Shown one piece after another: positions 17,203 to 23,937 of a stretch of 53,097 bases of DNA. A model generated the notes under the pieces. It was not told where the DNA came from and searched no databases. It saw nothing but the letters and a program-made list of their open reading frames with translations. Both the position numbers and the translations under genes were made by a program. The stretch covers positions 1-53,097 of the forward strand of contig NZ_JFCB01000040.1 of NCBI RefSeq assembly GCF_000725125.1, written 5' to 3'. This DNA is from Streptomyces toyocaensis (lineage in GTDB: Bacteria > Actinomycetota > Actinomycetes > Streptomycetales > Streptomycetaceae). Position 1 is the stretch's first letter. Each line of letters begins with the position of its first letter.

Positions 17203-17249
17203 TGACGTATGTACGAAGTGACGTGCGTACGGAGATGACGTGCGTACGG
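17203..17249. repeat. Three direct repeats TGACGT(R/G)YGTACG between whiB and the glycosyltransferase gene
   Basis: TGACGTATGTACG starts at 17203, TGACGTGCGTACG at 17219 and TGACGTGCGTACG at 17236, with periods of 16 and 17 bp. They lie in the 209-bp gap between whiB and the GT2 gene, upstream of the latter on the minus strand. They are candidate regulator-binding sites. They do not form a good terminator. Confidence 0.55.
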
Positions 17250-17266
17250 CGGTGATGCGCCGTTCG

Positions 17267-17530
17267 TCAGACGGCGGCCTTCTTGAGCCGGCGGCGCTCA
17301 CGCTCGGACAGGCCGCCCCAGATGCCGAAGCGTTCGTCGTTGGCGAGGGCGTACTCGAGGCACTCGGAGCGGACCTCGCAGGCGAGGCAGACCTTCTTGG
17401 CCTCCCGGGTCGAGCCGCCCTTCTCGGGGAAGAAGGACTCGGGGTCGGTCTGGGCGCACAGCGCGCGCTCCTGCCAGCCGAGTTCCTCGTCCGCGTCGTC
17501 GACCAGCAGTTGCTGCACCGTCTCGGTCAT
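17267..17530 (-). CDS. whiB: WhiB, iron-sulfur developmental transcription regulator
   Basis: 87 residues, with the family's iron-sulfur cluster cysteines at 25, 48, 51 and 57 (CLACEVRSEC) and the turn FGIWGG (68-73) followed by the basic tail SERERRRLKKAAV. From memory this is nearly identical to S. coelicolor WhiB (SCO3034), which works with WhiA to start sporulation septation in aerial hyphae; the mycobacterial counterpart is WhiB2. The ATG at 17530 follows GAGGGG by 6 nt. A sigma-70-type promoter is visible at 17604-17633, leaving a leader of about 70 nt. BldD is known to control whiB in Streptomyces, though I did not identify a confident BldD site here. Confidence 0.97.
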   Translation of the reverse strand: MTETVQQLLVDDADEELGWQERALCAQTDPESFFPEKGGSTREAKKVCLACEVRSECLEYALANDERFGIWGGLSERERRRLKKAAV

Positions 17531-17603
17531 GTGCGCCCCTCGTCCGTCTTTCGCGTCCCCGTGATCTAGCCGTTACCGATCCCGGCTGAACGACACGAGT
17601 GAA

Positions 17604-17633
17604 ATTACAAGTGTGCTGCTCCGGGCGAGTCAA
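17604..17633 (-). promoter_or_regulatory. Candidate whiB promoter
   Basis: On the minus strand TTGACT (17628-17633) and TGTAAT (17604-17609) are separated by 18 bp. Together with the downstream leader they give a plausible vegetative promoter for whiB. Streptomyces whiB is known to have more than one promoter; a second one was not recognised with confidence. Confidence 0.5.
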
Positions 17634-17639
17634 GCCGAG

Positions 17640-17963
17640 ATCTGCTATTGGGCCCCTTATTCACTCTGCGGAACCAAGGCCGAGCAGAAAGTGTTCAAAT
17701 CACCCTAAACCTTGACACACGCATGGGACCCGCGAGGGCTTCCAGCCCCACACTGAGCCTCTACGGGGAGGACGCCCAGGAGATCGATCTCGTTCCGACA
17801 CACACGACGAAGCGAACCGGATCACAGTCGGATCACGGGATCGCAACGGCGCGCCTGCCGCCCGGCCGTGCGCACCTTGTGTCCCGGGAAACGACTGAGC
17901 AAACCTTTCACCTGCGAGATGAACCGGATGAGGTGAACCATGTCCCACATACCGGGCGTCGAG
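17640..17963. other. Intergenic region between whiB and the leader peptide
   Basis: The whiB promoter and the divergent leader-peptide promoter leave about 320 bp with A/T-richer patches (for example around 17641-17720) but no credible gene. A TTGACA at 17712-17717 on the plus strand has no matching -10 box. The region probably contains further regulatory sites for whiB. Confidence 0.4.
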
Positions 17964-17992
17964 TTGACAGTGCAGGAGTGAACCGCTGTCCT
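17964..17992 (+). promoter_or_regulatory. Candidate promoter for the poly-Cys leader
   Basis: A perfect TTGACA (17964-17969) is followed after 17 bp by TGTCCT (17987-17992). Seven nucleotides later stands the ATG of the leader peptide at 18000, so the transcript could start with the AUG itself. The -10 box is a weak match. Confidence 0.5.
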
Positions 17993-17999
17993 AGGGGGC

Positions 18000-18092
18000 A
18001 TGCTCGCGCATCAGGTACTCACCACGACCCGCTCCGCCGGGTTCCTCGGTGCTGCCCGCGCTCGCTGTAGCTGTCGCTGTTCCGGCTGTTGA
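18000..18092 (+). CDS. Poly-cysteine leader peptide (putative cysteine-responsive attenuator)
   Basis: A 30-residue open frame, MLAHQVLTTTRSAGFLGAAR followed by ARCSCRCSGC. It carries four Cys codons in its last eight positions (residues 23, 25, 27, 30). It has no ribosome binding site, and the promoter at 17964-17992 places the start point at or next to its ATG, so it looks leaderless. Its stop is 20 nt before a GC hairpin with a following T-rich stretch, and 150 bp before cysteine dioxygenase. This layout resembles the leaderless poly-Cys small frames described in mycobacteria as cysteine-responsive attenuators. The coding assignment rests on this context, not on conservation. Confidence 0.6.
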   Translation: MLAHQVLTTTRSAGFLGAARARCSCRCSGC

Positions 18093-18112
18093 GCCCAACC
18101 GCTCCCGCCGGC

Positions 18113-18142
18113 GCCGGGTCCCACGCGACCCGGCCGCTGTTT
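18113..18142 (+). terminator. Attenuator-like hairpin after the leader peptide
   Basis: GCCGGGTC (18113-18120) and GACCCGGC (18127-18134) form a perfect 8-bp stem with a 6-nt loop, followed by CGCTGTTTCC. It lies between the leader-peptide stop and the cysteine dioxygenase start, in the position expected of an attenuation terminator. Confidence 0.5.
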
Positions 18143-18242
18143 CCTCCGCTCCCACCGGGGCACCCTCGCCGCCGCCCGCGATCCGGGCGTGACGCGGCGC
18201 ACGCACCCCCCGCCGCTTCACCGTCAAGGAACCCCCGCGCCC

Positions 18243-18785
18243 ATGAACAGCGACAGCGATCTCCAGATCGCCGGTGACATCCTCGAAGTCCCGCACCTGC
18301 TCCAGCCGCCGCGCGAGCACCCGGCCACCGTCGCCGAGTTCGCCGGTCTGGCCCGCTCCATCGCCGCCGACCGCTCCCAGTGGGAGCACCTCGTCCGGTA
18401 CGACGCCACCAGCCGCTGGTACCACCGGCTGCGCACCGGCCCCGGCTACGAGGTGTGGCTGCTGTCCTGGGTGCCCGGCCAGGGCAGCGGGCTGCACGAC
18501 CACGGCCGTTCCTCCGGCGTGCTCACCGTCCTGGACGGCACGCTGACCGAGCGCACCGCGCGCGGCACGCGCGCGTTGCGGGCGGGCGCGCAGCGCGTGT
18601 TCGCCCCCGGCTACGCGCACGAGGTCGTCAACGACGCGCTGAATCCCGCGGTCAGCCTGCACATCTACCACCCGGGCCTGACCGAGATGCCGATGCTCCC
18701 GTCGTCCGGGCCTCGTTCGGCCGGGGAGCCCCTCGTCGCCCCGCACTGCGAGGCCCACCCGGCGCCCGGGCCGGTGACTTCCTGA
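18243..18785 (+). CDS. Cysteine dioxygenase family cupin
   Basis: 180 residues. Cysteine dioxygenases oxidise cysteine to cysteine sulfinate with a mononuclear iron. The three metal His are visible: H85 and H87 in GLHDHGRSSG and H126 in GYAHEVVND. The second-shell His/Tyr of SLHIYHP (140-142) matches the mammalian enzyme. The residue that forms the Cys-Tyr crosslink in animals is Gly92 here, as in other bacterial forms. The ATG at 18243 follows AAGGAA at a longish distance. It is preceded by the poly-Cys leader and followed after 33 bp by fbiA. Thiol dioxygenases with other substrates (for example 3-mercaptopropionate) cannot be excluded. Confidence 0.85.
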   Translation: MNSDSDLQIAGDILEVPHLLQPPREHPATVAEFAGLARSIAADRSQWEHLVRYDATSRWYHRLRTGPGYEVWLLSWVPGQGSGLHDHGRSSGVLTVLDGTLTERTARGTRALRAGAQRVFAPGYAHEVVNDALNPAVSLHIYHPGLTEMPMLPSSGPRSAGEPLVAPHCEAHPAPGPVTS

Positions 18786-18818
18786 CGCGATGTCGTAGCG
18801 GCCTGCGAGGATGGCCCC

Positions 18819-19802
18819 ATGCGCATTGTGGTTCTGGCAGGCGGCATCGGCGGTGCCCGTTTCCTGCGCGGTCTGAAGAGGGCCGTGCCGGACGCGGACG
18901 TCACCGTCATCGGCAACACCGGGGACGACATCCACCTCTTCGGGCTGAAGGTCTGCCCGGATCTCGACACGGTGATGTACACGCTCGGCGGCGGCATCAA
19001 CGAGGAGCAGGGCTGGGGGCGGACCGACGAGACCTTCCATCTCAAGGAGGAGCTCGCGGCGTACGGCGTCGGCCCGGAGTGGTTCGGGCTCGGCGACCGT
19101 GACTTCGCCACGCACATCGTGCGGACCCAGATGCTCGGCGCCGGATATCCGCTCAGCGCGGTGACCGAGGCGCTGTGCGACCGGTGGAAGCCGGGTGTGC
19201 GCCTCATCCCGATGACCGACGACCGCGTGGAGACACACGTGGCGGTCACGCTGCCGGACGACGGCTCCGCCGAGGGGCCCGGCGAGCGCAGGGCGATCCA
19301 CTTCCAGGAGTACTGGGTGCGGCTGCGGGCCTCGGTGCCGGCCGAGGCGGTCGTACCGGTCGGCGCGGAGCAGGCGAAGCCGGCCCCGGGTGTCCTGGAG
19401 GCGATCGCGGAGGCCGACGTCATCCTCTTCCCGCCGTCCAACCCGGTGGTCTCCGTCGGCACCATCCTCGCCGTTCCCGGCATCCGCGAGGCGATCGCCG
19501 ACGCGGGCGTGCCGGTGATCGGCCTGTCGCCGATCATCGGGGACGCGCCCGTGCGGGGCATGGCCGACAAGGTGCTCGCGGCCGTCGGCGTGGAGTCCAC
19601 GGCGCCCGCGGTGGCCGAGCACTACGGCTCGGGCCTGCTGGACGGCTGGCTGGTCGACACCGTGGACGCGGGCTGTGTGGAGCGCGTCGAGGCGGCCGGC
19701 ATCCGCTGCCGCGCCGTGCCGCTGATGATGACCGACGTCGACGCGGCCGCGCGGATGGCGCGGGAGGCGCTGACACTGGCCGAGGAGGTCCGGGCGGTAT
19801 GA
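18819..19802 (+). CDS. fbiA: FbiA/CofD, phosphoenolpyruvyl (2-phospholactate) transferase of F420 synthesis
   Basis: A 327-residue cytosolic enzyme joining the activated three-carbon phosphate unit to Fo, giving (dehydro-)F420-0. Family motifs: the N-terminal glycine loop LAGGIGGARFLRGL, VIGNTGDDIHLFGL, the central TLGGGINEEQGWGRTDETF, FPPSNPVVSVGTI, and SPIIGDAPVRGMADK. The ATG at 18819 follows GAGGA by 7 nt. It overlaps fbiB by ATGA, so the two are coupled, and it lies 33 bp after the cysteine dioxygenase gene. The order whiB, fbiA, fbiB is that of mycobacteria (Rv3260c-Rv3262). Complete and unremarkable in length. Confidence 0.95.
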   Translation: MRIVVLAGGIGGARFLRGLKRAVPDADVTVIGNTGDDIHLFGLKVCPDLDTVMYTLGGGINEEQGWGRTDETFHLKEELAAYGVGPEWFGLGDRDFATHIVRTQMLGAGYPLSAVTEALCDRWKPGVRLIPMTDDRVETHVAVTLPDDGSAEGPGERRAIHFQEYWVRLRASVPAEAVVPVGAEQAKPAPGVLEAIAEADVILFPPSNPVVSVGTILAVPGIREAIADAGVPVIGLSPIIGDAPVRGMADKVLAAVGVESTAPAVAEHYGSGLLDGWLVDTVDAGCVERVEAAGIRCRAVPLMMTDVDAAARMAREALTLAEEVRAV

Positions 19803-21115
19803 GCGACGCGCACCCCGCACCCGGCGGCTACCGCGTCTGGGCCGTACCGGGCCTGCCCGAGGTCCGCCGGGGCGACGACCTGGCCAAGCTGATCGCGGCC
19901 GCCGAACCGGACCTGTCCGACGGCGATGTCCTGCTCGTCACCTCGAAGATCGTCTCCAAGGCGGAGGGCCGGATGGTCGAGGCGGCCGACCGGGAGGCGG
20001 CGATCGACGCGGAGACGATACGCGTCGTGGCCCGGCGCGGGCCCCTGCGCATCGTGGAGAACCGGCAGGGCCTGGTCATGGCCGCGGCCGGGGTCGACGC
20101 CTCCAACACCCCCGCCGGCACGGTCCTGCTGCTGCCCGAGGACCCGGACGCCTCCGCGCGGGCGATCCGCGAGGGCCTGCGTGCCGCGCTCGGCGTCGAG
20201 GTCGGCGTGCTCGTCACGGACACCTTCGGCCGCCCCTGGCGGGCCGGGCTGACCGACGTGGCGATCGGCGCGGCGGGCGTACGGGTGCTGGACGACCTGC
20301 GCGGCGGCACCGACGCGCACGGCAATCCCCTCGGCGCGACCGTCGTCGCCACGGCCGACGAACTCGCCGCCGCGGGCGACCTGGTCAAGGGCAAGGCGGC
20401 GGGTCTCCCGGTGGCCGTCGTCCGGGGGCTGCCGCACGTGGTGGCGTCCGACGACGGCGAGGGCGCGCGGGCGATGGTGCGCGGCGCGCGCGACGACATG
20501 TTCCGGCTGGGCACGTCGGAGGCCGTACGGCAGGCGGTGACCCAGCGCCGTACGGTGCGGGCCTTCACGGACGAGCCGGTCGACCCGGGCGCGGTGCGCC
20601 GCGCGGTGGCGGCGGCGGTGACGGCACCTGCCCCGCACCACACCACGCCGTGGCGTTTCGTGCTGCTGGAGTCCGCCGGGTCCCGCACCCGTCTCCTGGA
20701 CGCGATGCGTGACGCCTGGATCGCGGACCTGCGCCGTGACGGCAAGTCGGAGGAGTCCGTCGCCAAGCGCGTCCGCCGCGGCGACGTCCTGCGCGACGCG
20801 CCCTGCCTGGTCGTGCCCTGCCTGGTCATGGACGGCGCGCACACCTACGGGGACGAGCGGCGGGACGGCGCCGAGCGGGAGATGTTCGTGGTCGCCACGG
20901 GCGCGGGTGTCCAGAACTTCCTGGTCGCGCTGGCCGGGGAGCGGCTGGGCTCGGCCTGGGTGTCGTCGACGATGTTCTGCCGCGACGTGGTCCGCGAGGT
21001 CCTGGACCTGCCCGCGAGCTGGGACCCGATGGGCGCGGTCGCGGTGGGCCACCCGGCCGAGGACCCGCGCCCGCGGCCCGAGCGGGAGCCGGACGGCTTC
21101 ATCGAGGTGCGGTGA
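19799..21115 (+). CDS. fbiB: FbiB, F420-0:gamma-glutamyl ligase fused to a nitroreductase-like domain
   Basis: 438 residues in two domains. Residues 1-245 are the CofE-like ligase that adds gamma-linked glutamates to F420 (LLVTSKIVSKAEGRMV, TDTFGRPWRAGLTDVAIG, KGKAAGLPVAVVRGLP). Residues 250-438 form an FMN-binding nitroreductase-type domain (RRTVRAFTDEPVDPGAVRRAV, GVQNFLVALAGERLGSAW). In actinobacteria this C-terminal domain reduces dehydro-F420 and supports long polyglutamate tails. The ATG overlaps the fbiA stop (ATGA). The fused form is typical of actinomycetes; archaea have CofE alone. It is followed by a 65-bp gap and the DNA glycosylase gene. Confidence 0.95.
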   Translation: MSDAHPAPGGYRVWAVPGLPEVRRGDDLAKLIAAAEPDLSDGDVLLVTSKIVSKAEGRMVEAADREAAIDAETIRVVARRGPLRIVENRQGLVMAAAGVDASNTPAGTVLLLPEDPDASARAIREGLRAALGVEVGVLVTDTFGRPWRAGLTDVAIGAAGVRVLDDLRGGTDAHGNPLGATVVATADELAAAGDLVKGKAAGLPVAVVRGLPHVVASDDGEGARAMVRGARDDMFRLGTSEAVRQAVTQRRTVRAFTDEPVDPGAVRRAVAAAVTAPAPHHTTPWRFVLLESAGSRTRLLDAMRDAWIADLRRDGKSEESVAKRVRRGDVLRDAPCLVVPCLVMDGAHTYGDERRDGAEREMFVVATGAGVQNFLVALAGERLGSAWVSSTMFCRDVVREVLDLPASWDPMGAVAVGHPAEDPRPRPEREPDGFIEVR

Positions 21116-21133
21116 GCCGGGCGCGCGGGCGCC

Positions 21134-21139
21134 TACCCT
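21134..21139 (+). promoter_or_regulatory. Possible -10 box before the DNA glycosylase gene
   Basis: TACCCT lies 41 nt upstream of the GTG start of the glycosylase gene, in the short gap after fbiB. No matching -35 box is clear. Confidence 0.25.
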
Positions 21140-21180
21140 CTTAGAGGCACCCCCGCTCCCCTCTCCACCCTGGGACTCCC

Positions 21181-22179
21181 GTGGCAGGACGTTTCGCTCC
21201 CCGCCCGACCCGCACGACCGTGCGCGGCGGTCATGTCGCCGTGCCCGCGGGCGTCCCCCGCCAGGCACCCCCGGCACGGGTACGGACGTGGGTGCCGGAC
21301 GGTCCGCTGGACCTCGGCCTGGTGCTCGGGCCGCTGCGGCGCGGGCCCGGCGATCCGACGTTCCGGGCGCTGCCGGACGGCTCCGTGTGGCGGGCCGGCC
21401 TGACGCCTGCGGGCCCGGGGACACTGCGGGTGACGCAGCGGGCCGGTGTGGTCCGGGGCGAGGCGTGGGGACCGGGTGCCGAATGGTTCCTGGAGCGCCT
21501 GCCGGACTTGCTCGGGGCGGCCGACGACCCGTCCGCCTTCGTGCCCCGGCACCGGCTGCTGGCGCTGACCCGGCACCGGCGTCCGGGACTGCGGCTGACG
21601 CGGACCGGACTCGTGCTGGAGTCGCTGATTCCGTCGATCCTGGAACAGAAGGTCACGGCGGGTGAGGCGTACCGGGCGTGGCGGCTGCTGGTACGGAAGT
21701 ACGGCGAGCCCGCGCCCGGGCCCGCGCCGGAGCGGATGTCGGTGATGCCGGCGCCCCGCACCTGGGCGCTGATCCCCTCCTGGGAGTGGCACCGCGCCGG
21801 GGTCGACGACAAGCGGGCGTCGACGGTGCTGCGGGCGGTGCGGGTCGCCGCGCGGCTGGAGGAGGCGGCGGGGATGCCTCCGGAGGCGGCACAGGAGCGG
21901 CTGGAGCTGGTGCCGGGGATCGGGCCGTGGACGTCCGCGGAGACGGTGCAGCGGAGTCACGGCGCGGTGGACGCGGTGACCGTGGGGGATCTGCATCTGC
22001 CCGGGATCGTGGGGTGGGCTCTGGCGCGGGACCGGTATGCGGACGACGCGGTGATGCTGTCGCTGCTGGAGCCGTACGCGGGGCAGCGGCATCGGGCCGC
22101 TCGGTTGATCCTGCTGAGTGGGTGTGTGCCGGCGAGGCGGGCGCCGCGGATGCCGTACGGCGACATCGGGCGGCTTTGA
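21181..22179 (+). CDS. HhH-GPD DNA glycosylase (AlkA-like, 3-methyladenine type)
   Basis: 332 residues. A base-excision repair enzyme removing damaged (alkylated) purines. The helix-hairpin-helix and catalytic region reads LELVPGIGPWTSAETVQRSHGAVDAVTVGDLHLPG: the HhH loop VPGIGPWTS is followed by the Gly/Pro-rich part, and the catalytic Asp is in VGDLHL. The N-terminal 120 residues contain a beta domain like that of AlkA, and LESLIPSILEQKVTAGEA is the typical substrate-entry helix. The start is a GTG at 21181. No FeS-cluster Cys set is present. It may be read from the fbi transcript or from its own promoter. Confidence 0.9.
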   Translation: MAGRFAPRPTRTTVRGGHVAVPAGVPRQAPPARVRTWVPDGPLDLGLVLGPLRRGPGDPTFRALPDGSVWRAGLTPAGPGTLRVTQRAGVVRGEAWGPGAEWFLERLPDLLGAADDPSAFVPRHRLLALTRHRRPGLRLTRTGLVLESLIPSILEQKVTAGEAYRAWRLLVRKYGEPAPGPAPERMSVMPAPRTWALIPSWEWHRAGVDDKRASTVLRAVRVAARLEEAAGMPPEAAQERLELVPGIGPWTSAETVQRSHGAVDAVTVGDLHLPGIVGWALARDRYADDAVMLSLLEPYAGQRHRAARLILLSGCVPARRAPRMPYGDIGRL

Positions 22180-22350
22180 CGCCGGGTGGTGTTGTGTCGC
22201 CCTGTGCTTCCCGGGTGCCCCGGGTGGGTGCGGTGCTCTGGGTGGATGCTGGCCGGGGGGAGGTCGCGCAGCCCGGCGCTTGAGGAGTGCCGTCGCGCCC
22301 ACCCGTGCCGCCCCAGCGGCACGACTGCCCGCGGGAGCGGCGGGAGCGGC

Positions 22351-22460
22351 ACGGCGGGCGGCGGGAGCGGCGAGACCGGCACGGCGGGCGGCGGGAGCGA
22401 CGAGACCGGCACGGCGGGCGGCGGGAGCGACGAGACCGGCACGGCGGGCGGCGGGAGCGG
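22351..22460. repeat. 30-bp tandem repeat, family A (about 3.7 copies)
   Basis: Units start at 22351, 22381, 22411 and 22441 (the last partial). The core is ACGGCGGGCGGCGGGAGCGA followed by CGAGACCGGC. Copies differ by at most one or two bases. Confidence 0.8.
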
Positions 22461-22545
22461 CGCGGGGCGCGGCGGGAGCGGCGGGAGCGGCGCGGGGCGC
22501 GGCGGGAGCGGCGGGAGCGGCGCGGGGCGCGGCGGGAGTGGCGCG
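22461..22545. repeat. 30-bp tandem repeat, family B (about 2.8 copies)
   Basis: Units start at 22461, 22491 and 22521 (the last partial). The core is CGCGGGGCGCGGCGGGAGCG followed by GCGGGAGCGG. It directly follows family A and has the same 30-bp period. Confidence 0.8.
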
Positions 22546-22731
22546 GGGGGGCAGGTGCGTACGGCGCGGAGGGGGCGGGGCGGGGGTGTGCGCCCCGCAG
22601 CGGCTGGTGCGGAGAAGTGCCCCGCACCTCCACCGGGCGACCCGGTCGCGCCGGTCCGAGGACGGACGCCCCCGGCCCGACCCCGGCCCACCCACCACCC
22701 GCAGGCGCCCCGCCGAGCGGGCCCGCGGCTG

Positions 22732-23814
22732 CTACAGGTCCGGGGAGAAGCGGACCGCGTCCGCCGGGATGCGGGCGTCGCACCACACGCGCACGCCCTC
22801 GCGGAGTTCGTTGCGCGCGCCTATGACCGCGCCGTCGCCTATGACCGTGCCGGTCAGCACCGACCGTTCACCCACCCGCGCCCGCGTCCCGATCAGCGAG
22901 TCGGTGACGACCGCGCCCGGTTCGATGACCGCCCCCGGCAGGATCGTGCTCCCGAAGACGCGCGCGCCCTCCGCCACGAACGCGCCCTCGCCCACCACCG
23001 TCCCGCCCGCGAGCTTCGCGTCCGGTGCCACGGTCGCCGTGGGCAGCACCAGCCGGTCACCGCAGCGGCCGGGCACCGCGGGCGACGGCGCGCGCCCGAG
23101 CACCAGGTCCGCCGAGCCCCGCACGAACGCCGCCGGCGTCCCGAGGTCCAGCCAGTACGTCGAGTCGACCATCCCCTGCAGGTGCGCCCCCGCGGCGAGC
23201 AGCCCCGGGAACGTCTCCCGCTCCACCGACACCACCCGACCCGCCGGAATCGTGTCGATGACCGAGCGGCGGAAGACGTACGCCCCCGCGTTGATCTGGT
23301 CGGTGACGATCTCCTCCGGCGTCTGCGGCTTCTCCAGGAAGGCCAGCACCCGCCCGTCGTCGTCCGTCGGGACCAGCCCGTACGCCCGGGGATCGGTCAC
23401 CTTCGTCAGGTGGAGCGAGACGTCCGCCCCCGTCGCCTCGTGTGTCCGCACCAGCGCCCGGATGTCGAGCCCGGTGAGGATGTCGCCGTTGAAGATCAGG
23501 ACCGGCTCGTCCGGCCCCGAGTGCAGCCGGGACGCGACGTTGCGGATGGCGCCGCCCGTACCGAGCGGCTCCTCCTCCGTCACGTACTCGATGTGCAGCC
23601 CCAGTGCCGACCCGTCACCGAAGTACGGTTCGAAGACCTCGGCCAGATAGGACGTGGCCAGGACGATGTGCTCGACGCCCGCCGCTCTGGCTCTCGCCAG
23701 CTGGTGCGTCAGGAAGGGCACCCCGGCCGCCGGGACCATGGGCTTGGGCGTGTGCACCGTGAGCGGTCTCAGCCGCGTGCCCTTGCCGCCGACCAGGAGG
23801 ATCGCTTCTGTCAC
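22732..23814 (-). CDS. Sugar nucleotidyltransferase, probable mannose-1-phosphate guanylyltransferase
   Basis: 360 residues. The nucleotide-binding start is AILLVGGKGTRLRPLTVHTPKPMVP (residues 4-28), followed by metal/sugar motifs IFNGDILTG and YVFRRSVIDTIP and the segment LEKPQTPEE. From about residue 255 comes a left-handed beta-helix of hexapeptide repeats (VAPDAKLAGGTVVGEGAFVA and onward). This architecture is shared by GDP-mannose and glucose-1-phosphate nucleotidyltransferases. Mannose is favoured because the gene matches the place of Rv3264c and completes the manA/manB pathway in the window. The substrate is inferred, not read. A terminator-bearing gap separates it from the amidase gene upstream. 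Confidence 0.88.
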   Translation of the reverse strand: MTEAILLVGGKGTRLRPLTVHTPKPMVPAAGVPFLTHQLARARAAGVEHIVLATSYLAEVFEPYFGDGSALGLHIEYVTEEEPLGTGGAIRNVASRLHSGPDEPVLIFNGDILTGLDIRALVRTHEATGADVSLHLTKVTDPRAYGLVPTDDDGRVLAFLEKPQTPEEIVTDQINAGAYVFRRSVIDTIPAGRVVSVERETFPGLLAAGAHLQGMVDSTYWLDLGTPAAFVRGSADLVLGRAPSPAVPGRCGDRLVLPTATVAPDAKLAGGTVVGEGAFVAEGARVFGSTILPGAVIEPGAVVTDSLIGTRARVGERSVLTGTVIGDGAVIGARNELREGVRVWCDARIPADAVRFSPDL

Positions 23815-23897
23815 CTGTCGTCTCTGCTTCCTGCCGGGACCGGCCGAGCTGTCTTTCGGCCGGCCAGTGTATGCAGACCGTTCTCCGGCAGGAAGAA

Positions 23898-23937
23898 ACG
23901 GCGGCCCGCCTCAACGTCCCTGGTAGCGGGCCGCCGT
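23898..23937 (-). terminator. Intrinsic terminator of the amidase gene
   Basis: ACGGCGGCCCGC (23898-23909) and GCGGGCCGCCGT (23926-23937) form a perfect 12-bp stem. On the minus strand it is followed by TTTCTTCC. The amidase stop codon lies in the loop, so the stem starts within the end of the coding region. Confidence 0.7.

Larger units (their letters stand above)
22242..22708 (+). repeat. Dispersed extragenic repeat, copy 2 (opposite orientation to copy 1)
   Basis: Non-coding DNA filling the gap between the convergent ends of the DNA glycosylase and nucleotidyltransferase genes. 22242-22335 (CGCAGCCCGGCGC, GTGCCGTCGCGCCCACC, GCCCCAGCGGCACGACTGCC) and 22570-22708 (CGGGGGTGTGCGC, CAGCGGCTGGTGCGG, GACGGACG, CCCACCCACCACCCGC) match copy 1 in reverse complement. 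Between the two ends lie two families of 30-bp tandem repeats in place of the short array of copy 1. No gene is seen here. Confidence 0.75.

Noticed and set aside
17648..18070. 140-codon plus-strand frame between whiB and cysteine dioxygenase
   Set aside because: Codon usage is not streptomycete-like and it crosses the promoter of the leader peptide.
22351..22545. CRISPR or gene with repeated Gly/Ser protein
   Set aside because: Repeats are contiguous without spacers. Open frames exist in many registers only because stop codons are rare in GC-rich DNA.
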